From positions 49,118 through 113,117 of the forward strand of contig NBIV01000253.1 of NCBI GenBank assembly GCA_003194525.1: a stretch of DNA of 64,000 nt. The letters run 5' to 3'. Of this stretch, positions 23,101 through 31,478 are shown piece after piece. How positions within the stretch are numbered: the stretch's first letter is position 1; the number at the start of each line of letters is the position of its first letter. Position numbers and translations under genes: made by a program. A model generated the notes under the pieces. The model had not been told where the DNA came from, did no database searches, and saw only the letters and a program-made list of their open reading frames with translations. Source of the stretch: Gracilariopsis chorda (Eukaryota > Rhodophyta > Florideophyceae > Gracilariales > Gracilariaceae).

Positions 23101-24392
23101 TGAGGTCCACTACGGCCACTGACGTAGCAATGGCGTTCTTGACCCATTGGGTGTATCCATATGGTCTGCCACTTTATCTCCTATCGGACAACGGGCCACA
23201 ATTCGTGTCGAAATTCTTCGCTCACGTCTGTTCGACCTTAGGAATTAAGCACGTCACCACAACGGCTTATCATCCGCAGACCAATGGACAGGCTGAGCGC
23301 TTCAATAGAACCATTAAGGACAGGTTGGTGCATTATGTTGCAGAGCACCAGGCCGATTGGGATGACTACGTCGGACCACTGGTCTATGCGTATAACACGC
23401 AAGTCCATCGGTCCACGGGGACTACACCCTTCGACCTAACGCTCACGCGACAGCCCCCGCACTTTGCGGTTGACCTTAAGGACAGCTGGATACCACAGGA
23501 CTTCACGGCAGAAATGACCCCTGCCCAGGCCAAACGGTACACCCGGAAGCGGATTGACGATATCATCCGTACGGCCAGAGCACGGTTGAACAAGTCCCAA
23601 CGGAGGTACAAGGATGACTTCGATAAGTCCGTCAGGTTTACGCTATCCTTTAAGGCCGGTGACATGGTCTACTTAGACCGCGCTCCATCGGATAAGCCGC
23701 AGGACGATATCGAGGTCATCACTCGAAAGCTCCTCCCACGGTCCACTGGTCCCTATAAGGTTCTCTCAGCTACGTCCCATACGGTCACTATTGAAATCGA
23801 TGGCCTACAGGACACCGTCGCAATTGACCGCGTTACGGCCGCGCCTATGCCGCCGAAGCCCACTGGTTCCCCTTTGGAAACTCCTGAGGACGCCCCTTCA
23901 GATGCTCCCAATTCCGCCGTACAGGACTCTACACCTACGGACGAGCAGCTTTCGTCCCGCCCTAAGGTAGTTACGGCAGATCCATTGATCGCTACACCAC
24001 TTCCAAAGGCCGTCTCGGCTGACCCACTGGCCCCCTCATCCCAAGAGGAACACAACGACGGAGTACCGTCCCAGTTGGCCAATGATGGTTACGCCCCTTT
24101 GGACGAGATGGATCTCCCCGAGGAGTGGCCTGTGGATGTTCCGAAGGACGTATCTTCACTTCCTAAGAAAAGCGCTATAGACCGTGTGGTCAATGCCGGC
24201 ATTGACGACGACGGCGTCGTCAAATACCGTGTCCATTGGTACGGCTACAAACCCTCTGAGGACACATGGGAACCCCGGGAGAACATCCCGGAGAACTTTG
24301 TCCTTAGGTTTTGGCGCCGCATGGGCCGCACGGAGCGCGACCTTAAGGAGGGGGCATACATATTGAAATCCAATGGTCAAGGTTCGAATTAA
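20130..24392 (+). CDS. pol: Element B Pol polyprotein (1420 aa): protease, RT, RNase H, integrase, chromodomain
   Basis: Uninterrupted. Counting from the ATG at 20130, domains in order: aspartic protease with DTGAG at residues 48-52; reverse transcriptase about 360-540, with LDANWGYWQIPL and YLDD at 481-484; RNase H about 628-745 (DTDASDGQIGC, SEKECLAIVW, RTDHHSLRW); integrase HHCC finger (HYPRLAGHPGG, then CASC) and D,D35E core at D960, D1020, E1056; and a C-terminal chromodomain about 1350-1395 (YRVHWYGYKPSEDTWEP). The chromodomain makes it a chromovirus, likely tethering integration to marked chromatin. The linker between integrase and chromodomain is Pro/Ser-rich but short. Pol probably begins as a Gag-Pol fusion, since its frame is open upstream of the ATG. 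All key residues seen are present. Confidence 0.95.
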   Translation: MDEWIDDPLEPSLDDQDPICVLRKENYKVRMTIGLRPSHSRVATSVLDTGAGPNLVHPKVLPSGWEDKVQVRKTPRITDASRRPMAIKGIISLFVQLGSLRVRTWFLVCPNLGAECILGTSFIDRYVKAIYPGLRKVAFYRAHPVALIGSKPGPEANPRKPPLATNTVSNKVRLTKALVIPAMTQTTAWVQCESSGLLTLQNHPKTIRRQLTLMANGVMDIRPRQPFVVSISNFTDHPVRLPKGTVVGIALPAPVAIMETNMDNSQPDDDEDVESWEGDVNMGDEFESYRPQVIELLREFKSMWSGQLGEIRATKHRIDLKDDAKPVYQHPYRTGLKGRTIVAEQMDKMRRANVIEPAPPHQSEWASPFVLVAKKDGSVRFCVDYRKLNAMTKRDSYPIPRMDDCLDSLGEAAVFTTLDANWGYWQIPLDDDAKPLTTFTTHEGLFRFIRMPFGLMNAPATFQRAMDIILSRVKWKFALVYLDDVIIFSKTIGEHFSHVRTVLRILREAGITLKLPKCFFFQSSVDYLGHVVRPGCLQVASRTTDAIRQAKPPRTHTELRSFLGLCNVYRRFVQGFAKIAAPLNDLLRKGTPSEFDCLTDEQYEAFEALRDKLLNPPILALPKPDKPYILDTDASDGQIGCVLLQEQESPKDYRPIGYWSRSLTSPERNYSTSEKECLAIVWSVLTLRPYLEGVRFTIRTDHHSLRWLMNMTDASSRLARWRLRLSEFDFDVAYRPGIKHRAADALSRILTDGTDESPLDDELPTPDLSGYESDHEDDFLLGRVNCDDSDVDVNAVYLVDWPMDDDSEARTLEVHAVQPEEKELLPITLDELLQAQKDDEYCKNQADLVGTPGCLFDYDRFGLLCRRAPLDGAIQRVIPKVLRARVLYLAHYPRLAGHPGGTRMYQSLRKHFYWPFMANDLWQTSRTCASCVKARGSKTIHQAKLKLFPAAGPLEFIATDILGPLPSTTHGNKFILVLTDRFTKLTRAIPMRSTTATDVAMAFLTHWVYPYGLPLYLLSDNGPQFVSKFFAHVCSTLGIKHVTTTAYHPQTNGQAERFNRTIKDRLVHYVAEHQADWDDYVGPLVYAYNTQVHRSTGTTPFDLTLTRQPPHFAVDLKDSWIPQDFTAEMTPAQAKRYTRKRIDDIIRTARARLNKSQRRYKDDFDKSVRFTLSFKAGDMVYLDRAPSDKPQDDIEVITRKLLPRSTGPYKVLSATSHTVTIEIDGLQDTVAIDRVTAAPMPPKPTGSPLETPEDAPSDAPNSAVQDSTPTDEQLSSRPKVVTADPLIATPLPKAVSADPLAPSSQEEHNDGVPSQLANDGYAPLDEMDLPEEWPVDVPKDVSSLPKKSAIDRVVNAGIDDDGVVKYRVHWYGYKPSEDTWEPRENIPENFVLRFWRRMGRTERDLKEGAYILKSNGQGSN

Positions 24393-25217
24393 TCCAATGG
24401 ACGTCGCTAGCTATCGCGCTAAAGTCGCTGAGCTGACCATAGGACAGACGTACTAAGCACGCGCACTACGCGCGCTAAGCCGATCTGGCTTTCCATGGGC
24501 CACGGCGCGGAGCGCTAACCATCCTCTGGTCTAACTATAGTGCGGCCTGCCTCTGGCGCACACTAATTTTGGCACTAACTATCAGCCCAATGAAACATCC
24601 GACGGACTTACAGCGCGGGCAGCGCCTGCCAAGGCGCGCGCGCTTGATCAAAAACGCCGTCGGCCAAATGGACAATTTTTTGAAGTGGCGTTGCACGCCC
24701 CGAAATCGGCCAAAGCAAAGAACGGCCGATATCTCGGCTTCTAGGCCGCGCACAGACCAACGGACAGCCGATTCGGAGTCTCCTCGTTTCGGCCGAAACG
24801 GCACCGTACGGGCACATTGTGCGACGAGCACGCAAGAAGCGCGCGCGCTGGCCACTGGCATCTCAAAAAATCAACAATTTCCAATGGACAATTTCTTCGC
24901 TTGATTTTTCGAGTGCCAAGGGTGTTGTCCAGAATGGGCACGAGCCCCAGCGCTCCCACGTTGGGCACGTGTCCACGCCCATTGGACAACCGCTGCCCTG
25001 AGAAACCGGCCACGCCGAGCGAGATCACTACGCCTCCATTGGCTACTGCAAACTGTTGCAAGTCCACTGGAGCGCGAACCGTCGCGGTGCACCCTGAGGG
25101 CAACCCACCGCACTAATTGACCTGAAGGCCGGTCAAGCCGACCTAAGGGAAACGGACGTAATAACCAATGGATAACTTGACTTTATTGAGACCTAACAAG
25201 CTAATTGAAGAGTACCC
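24393..25217. other. Element B untranslated segment after pol
   Basis: About 825 bases between the pol stop and the antisense frame. Short frames open on both strands (24535-25116) have no motifs. The text repeats CCAATGGA or TCCATTGG-like octamers and pieces such as AATGGACAATTT. It may hold the 3' untranslated region of the antisense transcript. No gene is supported. Confidence 0.5.
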
Positions 25218-25646
25218 TCAGGCCGATGGAGCCGGCGTGATCGCGTCGCCGCCCTGGCCCTCAGACGCACCACCACCGCCATCGGTTGGCGCCTGACCAC
25301 CGGAACTCTGACCACTGGGACCCACCGTGCGCTGGCGCTTGCGCGGAGGACTGTGCGGACCACTGGACGCGGAGCCTGCACCGCCGCTACTGTCGCTCAA
25401 AGCGAGCCCATAGCGAGCGTCGATGTCCGCAAGGACCTTGTTGGACAGCACATGAGCGTTCTCCTGTAGGATCTGCTCCACCGAGTCCTTTAGGGCCTCA
25501 TTCTCCTCCAGCAGGGCCCCGTAACGCGACGCACGATGCGCCCAAGACCTAGCGCGGCGCAATAAGTCCTCAAGGCCACCGGAAACATTGAGGCCAGCGG
25601 CACCAGCGACCTCACGGAGAGCTTCGGCCGCATTGGTTACGCCCAT
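25218..25646 (-). CDS. Element B antisense ORF, coiled-coil protein of unknown function (142 aa)
   Basis: Lies between pol and the 3' LTR, on the opposite strand. The first ATG is at 25646; the frame is open further upstream, to about 25778, without another ATG. The central part is predicted coiled coil (LLEENEALKDSVEQILQENA). The C-terminus is Gly/Ser/Pro-rich with a short basic motif (PPRKRQR) like a nuclear localisation signal. I recognise no family. It does not resemble the antisense product of elements A and C, although it has the same location and orientation. It may be a real antisense gene, perhaps driven from the 3' LTR side, or chance open frame in GC-rich DNA; the regular coiled coil favours a gene. 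Confidence 0.5.
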   Translation of the reverse strand: MGVTNAAEALREVAGAAGLNVSGGLEDLLRRARSWAHRASRYGALLEENEALKDSVEQILQENAHVLSNKVLADIDARYGLALSDSSGGAGSASSGPHSPPRKRQRTVGPSGQSSGGQAPTDGGGGASEGQGGDAITPAPSA

Positions 25647-25803
25647 AGGGATAGCCGGGATAGGCGGCAGCGGGGTGCCGCTGACAGCTGAAATCGGACA
25701 GGTGCGTTGTAGGAACGGTGAGACCAAAGGAAAAACTTGGTAACCGGCCAATGGGCTGAAGATACCCGTGGAGGACAAGCGGTTCGACCGAGACGGTCAA
25801 GCC

Positions 25804-25817
25804 TAAGGAGACGGCGA
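25804..25817 (+). other. Polypurine tract of element B
   Basis: AAGGAGACGGCGA, purine-rich with two pyrimidines, immediately precedes the 3' LTR start TGTGAG. This is the expected plus-strand primer position; a weak match. Confidence 0.5.
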
Positions 25818-26295
25818 TGTGAGATAGTGAAGTCCAGTGGATTCCGCAACTTTGGAGACCCATGTGGACGATACACGTTGTGTATCTGGCCCAAGGATGG
25901 CTATCTGTATTTTATATAATTTATTTAATTTTATTGAATTAGTAACCATAGGACTAGATATAGCTACTGTAGAGTAGGGCACTTTACAGTGCCACAGGGT
26001 CGAGGCGCCTCGGTGCCGATACTTAGGCACCTCGAGCTGCGCCTCCCCTAGGGACAGTAAACTCAGACACCCTTGTGAGTCTTGAGCACCCCCGTACTCG
26101 GTACTCACAATTCCCTTTGGCCTTCAAGGTATCGCTACCGCAATTCCGACCTGTAGGACTGCGTAGTCAGCGCCACCCCATTGCGCCAACATTACCAGAG
26201 GTGTCGCCGCCGCTTCATTAACCTTAGGACCCCCCAGCTCTGCCACGCTACCACGAGACCATTAGGAGCTTGCCCACTTGGCTCACTATCCTACA
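25818..26295 (+). repeat. 3' LTR of element B (478 bp)
   Basis: Same length as the 5' LTR and, by eye, one substitution apart. Followed by the CCCAC duplication at 26296-26300, after which element A sequence resumes. Confidence 0.95.
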
Positions 26296-26300
26296 CCCAC

Positions 26301-27789
26301 CTCTCGGAGGAATTGCGCGATGACTTCGCTGGAATCATCGGGCTCCCAAACCGTCGCCGTAGGAACGGAAGTGGGTGGTGCCACTGTTTCAGGACGCGAC
26401 GCCGTCAGAGCGGAGGCCGGAGATGCCGCCGTCGCAGGGCTCGGACCCGTTGGAACGGAAGGACCTGGCGAACCAGAAACCCCGTGCTGCACGGAACCGT
26501 CACCGACTCCGTCGGCACCACCCTCGCTAGGGACCGCAGCCTCGGCCATCTCGGCATCGTCCAGCTCGTTATCCACCATGGGGTCGCCTCCGATATAGGA
26601 TCGGTAATAATCGTCCGAATCGACGAACCCCCTCGGGTGGTCCGGAGGAACCGTTCGCGGAGCATTCCGGTAATCTTCCGCTTCTTCGCGGGTAAGCTCC
26701 CTATATTCCCAGGGGTCAAAGAAGATGTAATCTCCCGCTAGCGCGGTGTTCCTCCCTAAACCGGGGCCAGACCCATTGTGGTGAAGCTTCCTTTGGGAGT
26801 TGTCGATGGGAACTTCATCCCAGTTGACGCCCTCGAGGAAATCGAGCAGGGAGAGCATCTCTTCGGCGTTAGCCACACCCCCAAGGGGGACTCGCATGTC
26901 CAAGCGTCGGATGGCTGCCCGCACACGCGGTTGAATATAACACAGTCTATACTGGTCATACGCCTCCGCGAGGATATAAGCCGCAGTGCGGACCACCCAC
27001 TCTGTGACCACAAACGACCAGAACCCGGAGCGGGGATCCCATACCATGGAGGAGCCTGCATAGTTGAAGACGGGGGGGGGGCTCGATATAGCACCCCCAG
27101 CACGCCTCAAGGGCACTCCACCAACGGGGGAGAGGAACATACCGACCTCGTCGGTGCGGCGCAGCGATACGTTCGATCTCCGTATTCTGATACGGCACAA
27201 AATACCCGGTTCGGGCTCTCCAACGCCGTTCATCACGGATGAAATTCTGAAGGAAGTTCGACCGGGATGCCCGGGGAAGATAACGGAATTCTGCCCGAAG
27301 AATCGGTCTCGCCCACAACATGGCTTCCTGCCCGGCAATCGGAATATTCCTCCACGCGAAGGTTTCCAATCTGGCGAGCCGGTCGCAATAGGACATCTCT
27401 CCGCGCGTGCGGGGAAACAGGACATCGAAGGTTGTGTCCAGTGGAACTGGTACTTCGAACGGAGCCCGGCAAAGCCGGAGATGAGCCAACCGCACGAGCG
27501 CGGCATGCGCAGTGGCCGCGGACTCTCCCGCATTGCGGCGAACGTTATGAACGGGTACCGCAATTCTATTGCGCCAGTCCCATGACATAGTGATGACGCC
27601 GGGAAGGTCTCCCGGAAGGTTTTCCGTGTTATCGGTGTAAGATTGGATCAGTTCCTCGTCGCAGACGGCAAGCGGGTGAAACCAGGGCGCATAGCTCAAC
27701 CTGAGGGAACAAAGCCAAGTGTTTAGATTCGCGCCAACGAGGGAGTCATAGATCGGCCAAGCCGGAGGACGCGCCTGACCAGGGAACAT
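26301..27789 (-). pseudogene. Element A antisense ORF (main part), unknown Trp/Arg-rich protein
   Basis: The first ATG in frame is at 27789; open sequence extends a further ~190 bases upstream without an ATG. The N-terminal block (27789 to about 27085) is Trp/Arg-rich, with FLQNFIRDERRWRAR and IERIAAPHRRGRYVPLPRWW. A run of ten G on the plus strand (27072-27081), where nine would keep frame, shifts the reading frame. The C-terminal block continues to the element B insertion with VVTEWVVRTAAYIL, AYDQYRL, QPRVRAAIRRLDMRVPLGG and FFDPWEYRELTREEAEDY, then an acidic Pro/Ala/Ser tail; the last codons are at 17169-17270. Element C encodes the same protein with strong block identity. It lies antisense to the transposon, between pol and the 3' LTR. 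No family recognised. Confidence 0.75.
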
Positions 27790-28115
27790 ACCCGCGACAG
27801 GGCGGTTCGTGTGAGCCGGTAGCACCGGAGGCTCCTCCGAAGAGGACGAACTTTCACGCCGAGGAATCGGAGCAGACCGGAAGCCGGGGCGGAATCCCCG
27901 AGCAGGGTTGGAAGTTTTGTTAGGCGGAAGGTTGGAAGTGGGGACGAAGTTGGAGAGTTGGGAGAAAGCCGAGGAATCGGGATGTCAGAAGAACTCGAAG
28001 TCGAGGTGGGATGACGCTGGATTTCCAGAGAAGCAGCCGGTGAGCCGGAAGGCGACACGCTTTTACGTGGACTTTCCGCTATCGCGGCTTAACTCTTCGA
28101 GGTCGCCTCGCTGAC
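27790..28115. other. Element A segment between the antisense ORF and the polypurine tract
   Basis: Contains minus-strand open frames rich in Ser/Pro (for example 28058-27723) that may be upstream exons or leader of the antisense gene, but no in-frame ATG is present. Probably also the 3' untranslated part of the sense transcript. Confidence 0.4.
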
Positions 28116-28129
28116 TAAGAAGGGAGATA
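28116..28129 (+). other. Polypurine tract of element A
   Basis: The purine run AAGAAGGGAGA ends just before the 3' LTR start TGAAGAGC, the expected site for plus-strand DNA priming. Confidence 0.75.
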
Positions 28130-28985
28130 TGAAGAGCATGCCTCGTAAGAGGGACATCTGGGGTCTTGTCAATCTTCCCGGTCGCACCGGCTTTCATACA
28201 TGTTCATACATGACTTTTCCCCGTGCCAGGTGGCACTACCTGCGAGCAGGAGTTGGCCCGGTACACCGGTGGTACACGTGGAACACGGGCGTTGGCAAGG
28301 GTTGCAGGCAAGGATAAATAGTGAACGGGTGATTGTTATATATTTATTTAATTATCTATTTAATTAGTTATTACACTAGGGAAGCTACGCTACTTAGTGC
28401 GCCGGCCTCGCGGCCGCCGCACCATTAAATCTTCCCCCCTACCAAGGGTGTTCTACTCCAAGGACTTGGCTCTGAGCTCATTCGCCTTCGGCGGTACTCG
28501 ACTCCATTTAGGAGAGATATCCCGTTGCCTACGGTGTGCTCAACCCCCTTGCTCGCCAAGATACCCCTCTTGAGGATTGTTCCCATTGTTGTAGTTTCGC
28601 CCGTGTATACGGTATATTTCTCGGCAGTGCCGGGCCTCCCCCGAGCCACTCGCGTGACTCGTTTTCGTCCCTTTCCTTTGTCCCATTCCCCCATATTCCT
28701 TTATATTTCCCCTTTCCTATTTAGGATAGTTCCCGCTATCCGCGGCTCATACCGACATCTGTCGTGTGTGCGCCACTGTGTGGAGTCATCCCTCCTCACC
28801 GGAGTATTGCACTGTGTTACAGGTTTACCTATTCACCTTCCTGCGCTAGTCGCGAAGGTTGACCTCGGTTTACACCCAACTTCGTCGTGTCATCCCTGGA
28901 AGGGCTCTTTCGCTGTGCTACCATCGTGAAAGGAAGATCCCGAACGTCTTCGGCGTGTTTTACCATCACTGGGCATTGCACCACA
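28130..28985 (+). repeat. 3' LTR of element A (856 bp)
   Basis: Collinear with 8308-9157, with roughly 25-30 substitutions and two 3 bp insertions (near 28437 and 28546). Ends CACCACA, followed by the TATAT duplication and then copia-1 RT coding sequence. Confidence 0.92.
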
Positions 28986-28990
28986 TATAT

Positions 28991-29215
28991 AAATCTAAAA
29001 GTAGTACATTAAGACTTGTTATCTTTGTGGATGACATCTTGATATCATGTGATTCGTATTCTCTACGTAACAGCTTCAATATGCACATGCAGAAGATGTT
29101 GGAGGTCAAGCTCCTTGGAGAAGTTAAGTCATTTATCCGATTCGACATTGAGAGGAACAAAACTGGCGTCAAGGTCCAACCGACTAAGTACGTCGATAAG
29201 ATCTTGAAATAAAAT
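28991..29215 (+). pseudogene. Copia-1 reverse transcriptase, right half
   Basis: Resumes directly after the TATAT duplication of element A. The translated block LRLVIFVDDILISCD contains the RT active-site VDD, followed by KMLEVKLLGEVKSFI and VQPTKYVDKILK, the typical end of copia RT, before a TAA. Removing element A with one TATAT makes this continuous with 7678-8307 in the same frame, so A inserted while copia-1 was already present. It parallels FAVVVDDVLML in copia-2. Confidence 0.85.
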
Positions 29216-29242
29216 GGATTGAGCAACTCAAACACTGCTCGG

Positions 29243-30036
29243 TGAAGTGCAATGCCCTCAGGGAGGGATTCTTAGTACTTGGTTGATTTCCCGAATGTTT
29301 CAGTAATGTACTCATTGCATGAACTACGACCACTAATAGTGGATTGGACACGTGGGACACGGAAGAGTCAAATGGCGGTTGGCCACAGTAGTGGGCATGA
29401 ACCACCAAAGCGCAGTAATTTGTTTTATTTATTTATTATTCTTACACCCATTTCCAGGATGGTTAGTACTTAGTGCGCAGAAGAGTTGCAGTCGCACCAG
29501 TAAACATTCTCCAACAAGGGACCCCAACCTGGGTAATTGGCTCTAGACCTCAGCGCCTTCGCGTGTTCTCTACTCCTCTTTGGAGAAAAGCACCGTCGCA
29601 TACGGGAAGTCTAACCCCCTTGCTTATCTAAAGGACCCGAGTATTCGGATTAATATTCCAACTGTCTTGGTGTTCGCCATGTGTAAGGTTTATTTACCGG
29701 CATTGCCGTTAGTCCTCGTCAGGACACTCCTGACTCAGCTCCACTTTATTTTCCCTTTACAGGGTGGCTTTCCCGCTACCCACGGCTCGTGTTCGCGCGT
29801 GCCACTAACGTGGAAACCTCACCTCTCTAGAGGAAAACCTCCCCCATACACCACTCCTGCGGATACCCGATTCTTGCTTCAACCTCCCTGCGCAAGTCGC
29901 AACGGGTGGCCTCGGCCTTGCACCCCAACATAGTTGTGCCACTTCTGGGAGGGTTCTACCCAACTGGGCTTACCTCTAACGAGGAAAGATCCCGAACTTC
30001 TTTCGGTGCACTCCCGCTTCCAGGCATAGCACTACA
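29243..30036 (+). repeat. Solo LTR, same family as the element C LTR
   Basis: Begins TGAAGTGCAATGCCCTCAGG and ends GCATAGCACTACA, collinear through ~794 bp with the element C 5' LTR (53917-54723), which begins TGAAGTGCAACGCCC and ends GCATTGCACCACA. No internal region is attached, so it probably arose by LTR-LTR recombination. Flanks CTCGG and CGCGG look like a 5 bp target duplication with one mismatch. It sits between the RT and RNase H parts of copia-1. Several indels relative to C indicate an old insertion. Confidence 0.85.
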
Positions 30037-30059
30037 CGCGGACTTAATTGAATTCTCAA

Positions 30060-30685
30060 TGCGACCTAACAGGCCGACGAGGAGATGAACACAGTCTTGC
30101 ACCCGAAATTCACAATCGGTACCGGAATATGACCGACAACTTAATGTACTTGGCGGTTTCGTCCAGGCCATACAAAATGTTCGCAGCATCTATGCTAGCT
30201 AGCAAGGCAAGTCTAAGACCCATGAATGAGGCACGTGGGACTTGGAAACAGAGTACTTAGGTACTTGAAGGGTACAAAGTGGCAGTGCTATTTATTTCCC
30301 AGGTACAATACACTGCCAATGGAGGTATATTGCGATGCCGATTGTCTAGGATGTCGTGAAACAAGTAATTCTACAAGTAAATTGTTGACCAAAGTGAATG
30401 AACCTCCAATCATGTAGACGACCGAGAAAAACATGCTTTTTGCGTTGTCGTCTAGAGAAGCATGGTATATTGTAATTTCGTATTGCGGTAAAACCAATAC
30501 ATGATTGCGGAGTTTTTTTTGGGAAGTCTGCAGTGAAACAGTTAAAGACGATGAACCCGAAATGTTCCCAATATCCGTTTCCACAGACAGTTAGAATGCG
30601 TTCTCGAGTGTTAGCAACAGCAGTATACCGGAAAACAACTAGCACATTGTTCTTAAATTTCATGACGTTAAACAACTGATAGAAT
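30060..30685 (+). pseudogene. Copia-1 RNase H remnant
   Basis: Broken copia RNase H blocks are readable across frames: MTDNLMYLAVSSRPYKMFAA near 30130-30190, VLRYLKGTKWQCYLF near 30255-30297, VYCDADCLGCRETSNSTSK near 30325, and then LFALSSREAWYIVISYC. The order and spacing match copia RNase H, and copia-2 has the parallel MYLAVTLRPEIMFIAS and IVLRYLKDRKNY. Frameshifts and stops make it non-functional. Confidence 0.75.
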
Positions 30686-30689
30686 CCAA

Positions 30690-31082
30690 TTTGGGATTTG
30701 GAAACAATTGAAAATAAAGTACAAGCTGCTGACCAAGCCTTTTTCTACGAATTATTAAAGCCGGTATCGTTGCTTTGTGGTTTGATTTTTTAAACTAAGT
30801 ATTATTACTATCGGGTTCGATCTCCTTCGGATTTGACTAAAGGTTGTTTATCTCTGGGTTTTTTATATCTCTTACATATCAAAATGTTTTCTCTGTGTGT
30901 GACTAAATTCTTGTTCTTTTTGGAGTGCTTCACCCAATTACCAAGAGTGCTGTACCTTTTCCTCAAGATACAGATTTTCTTGAGATGTTTTACGGTATCG
31001 AGGTTTTCAACGGTAGCCACTACGTTACTTAGATATAATGCAGCGCAACGTGATTCTAACTAAGTCGTTTGCTAGGGACGGT
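30690..31082. other. Copia-1 tail and flanking AT-rich DNA
   Basis: Probably includes the end of the copia-1 3' region; its LTR could not be recognised. No gene. A B-box-like GGTTCGATCTC near 30813 lacks tRNA context. Confidence 0.4.
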
Positions 31083-31144
31083 GTGAATAGACTGTCTGTG
31101 GACGCTCAATAGAACGAGCCACAGGGTCCAACCACTAGCCTATA

Positions 31145-31208
31145 CAGTCCCCGAAATTCAAATAAATCCACCAAGCCACCAGCTTTGCTCGTGAAAAGTA
31201 AGGCCGAT
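31145..31208 (+). repeat. Left terminal inverted repeat of the mariner element
   Basis: Pairs with 32645-32708 with mismatches and one small gap. It contains an internal TTGCTCGTGAA block that is also conserved in the right repeat. Confidence 0.8.
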
Positions 31209-31478
31209 CGACGGTGGAGTAGTGCGTCTGAGCGTAACGACTATTACAGTTAACGGCACCAAGAAAGCCAAAAGTGCAGAGTAGCCCTAGTAGGAACTTA
31301 TGTAGACTATAAAATGTGAAATGCGAAATAGATCCACGAAATTCAATAAATCCAAACACTTGTTTACTGTACTTCGACGCCCTTTTCTGCCATTTGTAAA
31401 TGAAACCGGGCCTACTACAACGACAAAAAACGGTTTTATAGTCTTGAACGAAGAACGTCTAAACAACAGTTGCAAAAA

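Larger units (their letters stand above)
17271..26295 (+). mobile_element. Element B: intact, very young Ty3/gypsy chromovirus nested in element A
   Basis: The two 478 bp LTRs (17271-17748 and 25818-26295) differ by eye at only one position (CTCTGG versus CTTTGG early in the LTR). They are flanked by a perfect CCCAC duplication (17266-17270 and 26296-26300). The internal region carries an uninterrupted gag (724 aa) and pol (1420 aa) with all catalytic residues, plus an antisense frame between pol and the 3' LTR. At 9025 bp with open frames and near-identical ends, it is the only element here that looks recently mobile and possibly autonomous. It belongs to a different family from A and C. Confidence 0.95.
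8308..28985 (+). mobile_element. Element A: Ty3/gypsy chromovirus, pseudogenised, with nested element B
   Basis: The LTRs are 8308-9157 and 28130-28985, flanked by a TATAT duplication (8303-8307 and 28986-28990). Without nested element B (17271-26295 plus one CCCAC), the element is about 11.6 kb, long for Ty3/gypsy. Order: LTR, primer-binding site, gag, -1 frameshift signal, pol with chromodomain, antisense reading frame, polypurine tract, LTR. By eye the two LTRs differ at about 25-30 positions plus two 3 bp indels (around 3%), so A is clearly older than B. It interrupts copia-1 RT. Element C (53917 onward) is its closest relative here. Confidence 0.93.
4890..30790 (+). mobile_element. Copia-1: decayed Ty1/copia element, split by two later insertions
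   Basis: Copia order is preserved on the plus strand: Gag (5347-6105), protease and pre-integrase (6264-6992), integrase (6900-7600), reverse transcriptase (7678-8307, resuming at 28991-29215) and RNase H (about 30060-30685). The right half of RT lies 20.7 kb from the left half because chromovirus A inserted at TATAT within it. Removing A with one TATAT copy makes the RT frame continuous. A solo LTR at 29243-30036 then separates RT from RNase H. The 5' region (about 4950-5300) resembles that of copia-2, sharing GTGTCTCAT and CCTCTCCTGGAC. I could not delimit its LTRs; the outer limits are approximate. Confidence 0.8.

Noticed and set aside
24535-25116. Overlapping frames after element B pol
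   Set aside because: Both strands are open with no motif; treated as untranslated sequence.
27061-27600. Plus-strand frame opposite the antisense ORF of element A
   Set aside because: The minus-strand protein is the one conserved with element C; the plus frame has no matching blocks in C.
30805-30830. B-box-like GGTTCGATCTC suggesting a tRNA gene
   Set aside because: No matching A box, acceptor stem or cloverleaf could be drawn around it.
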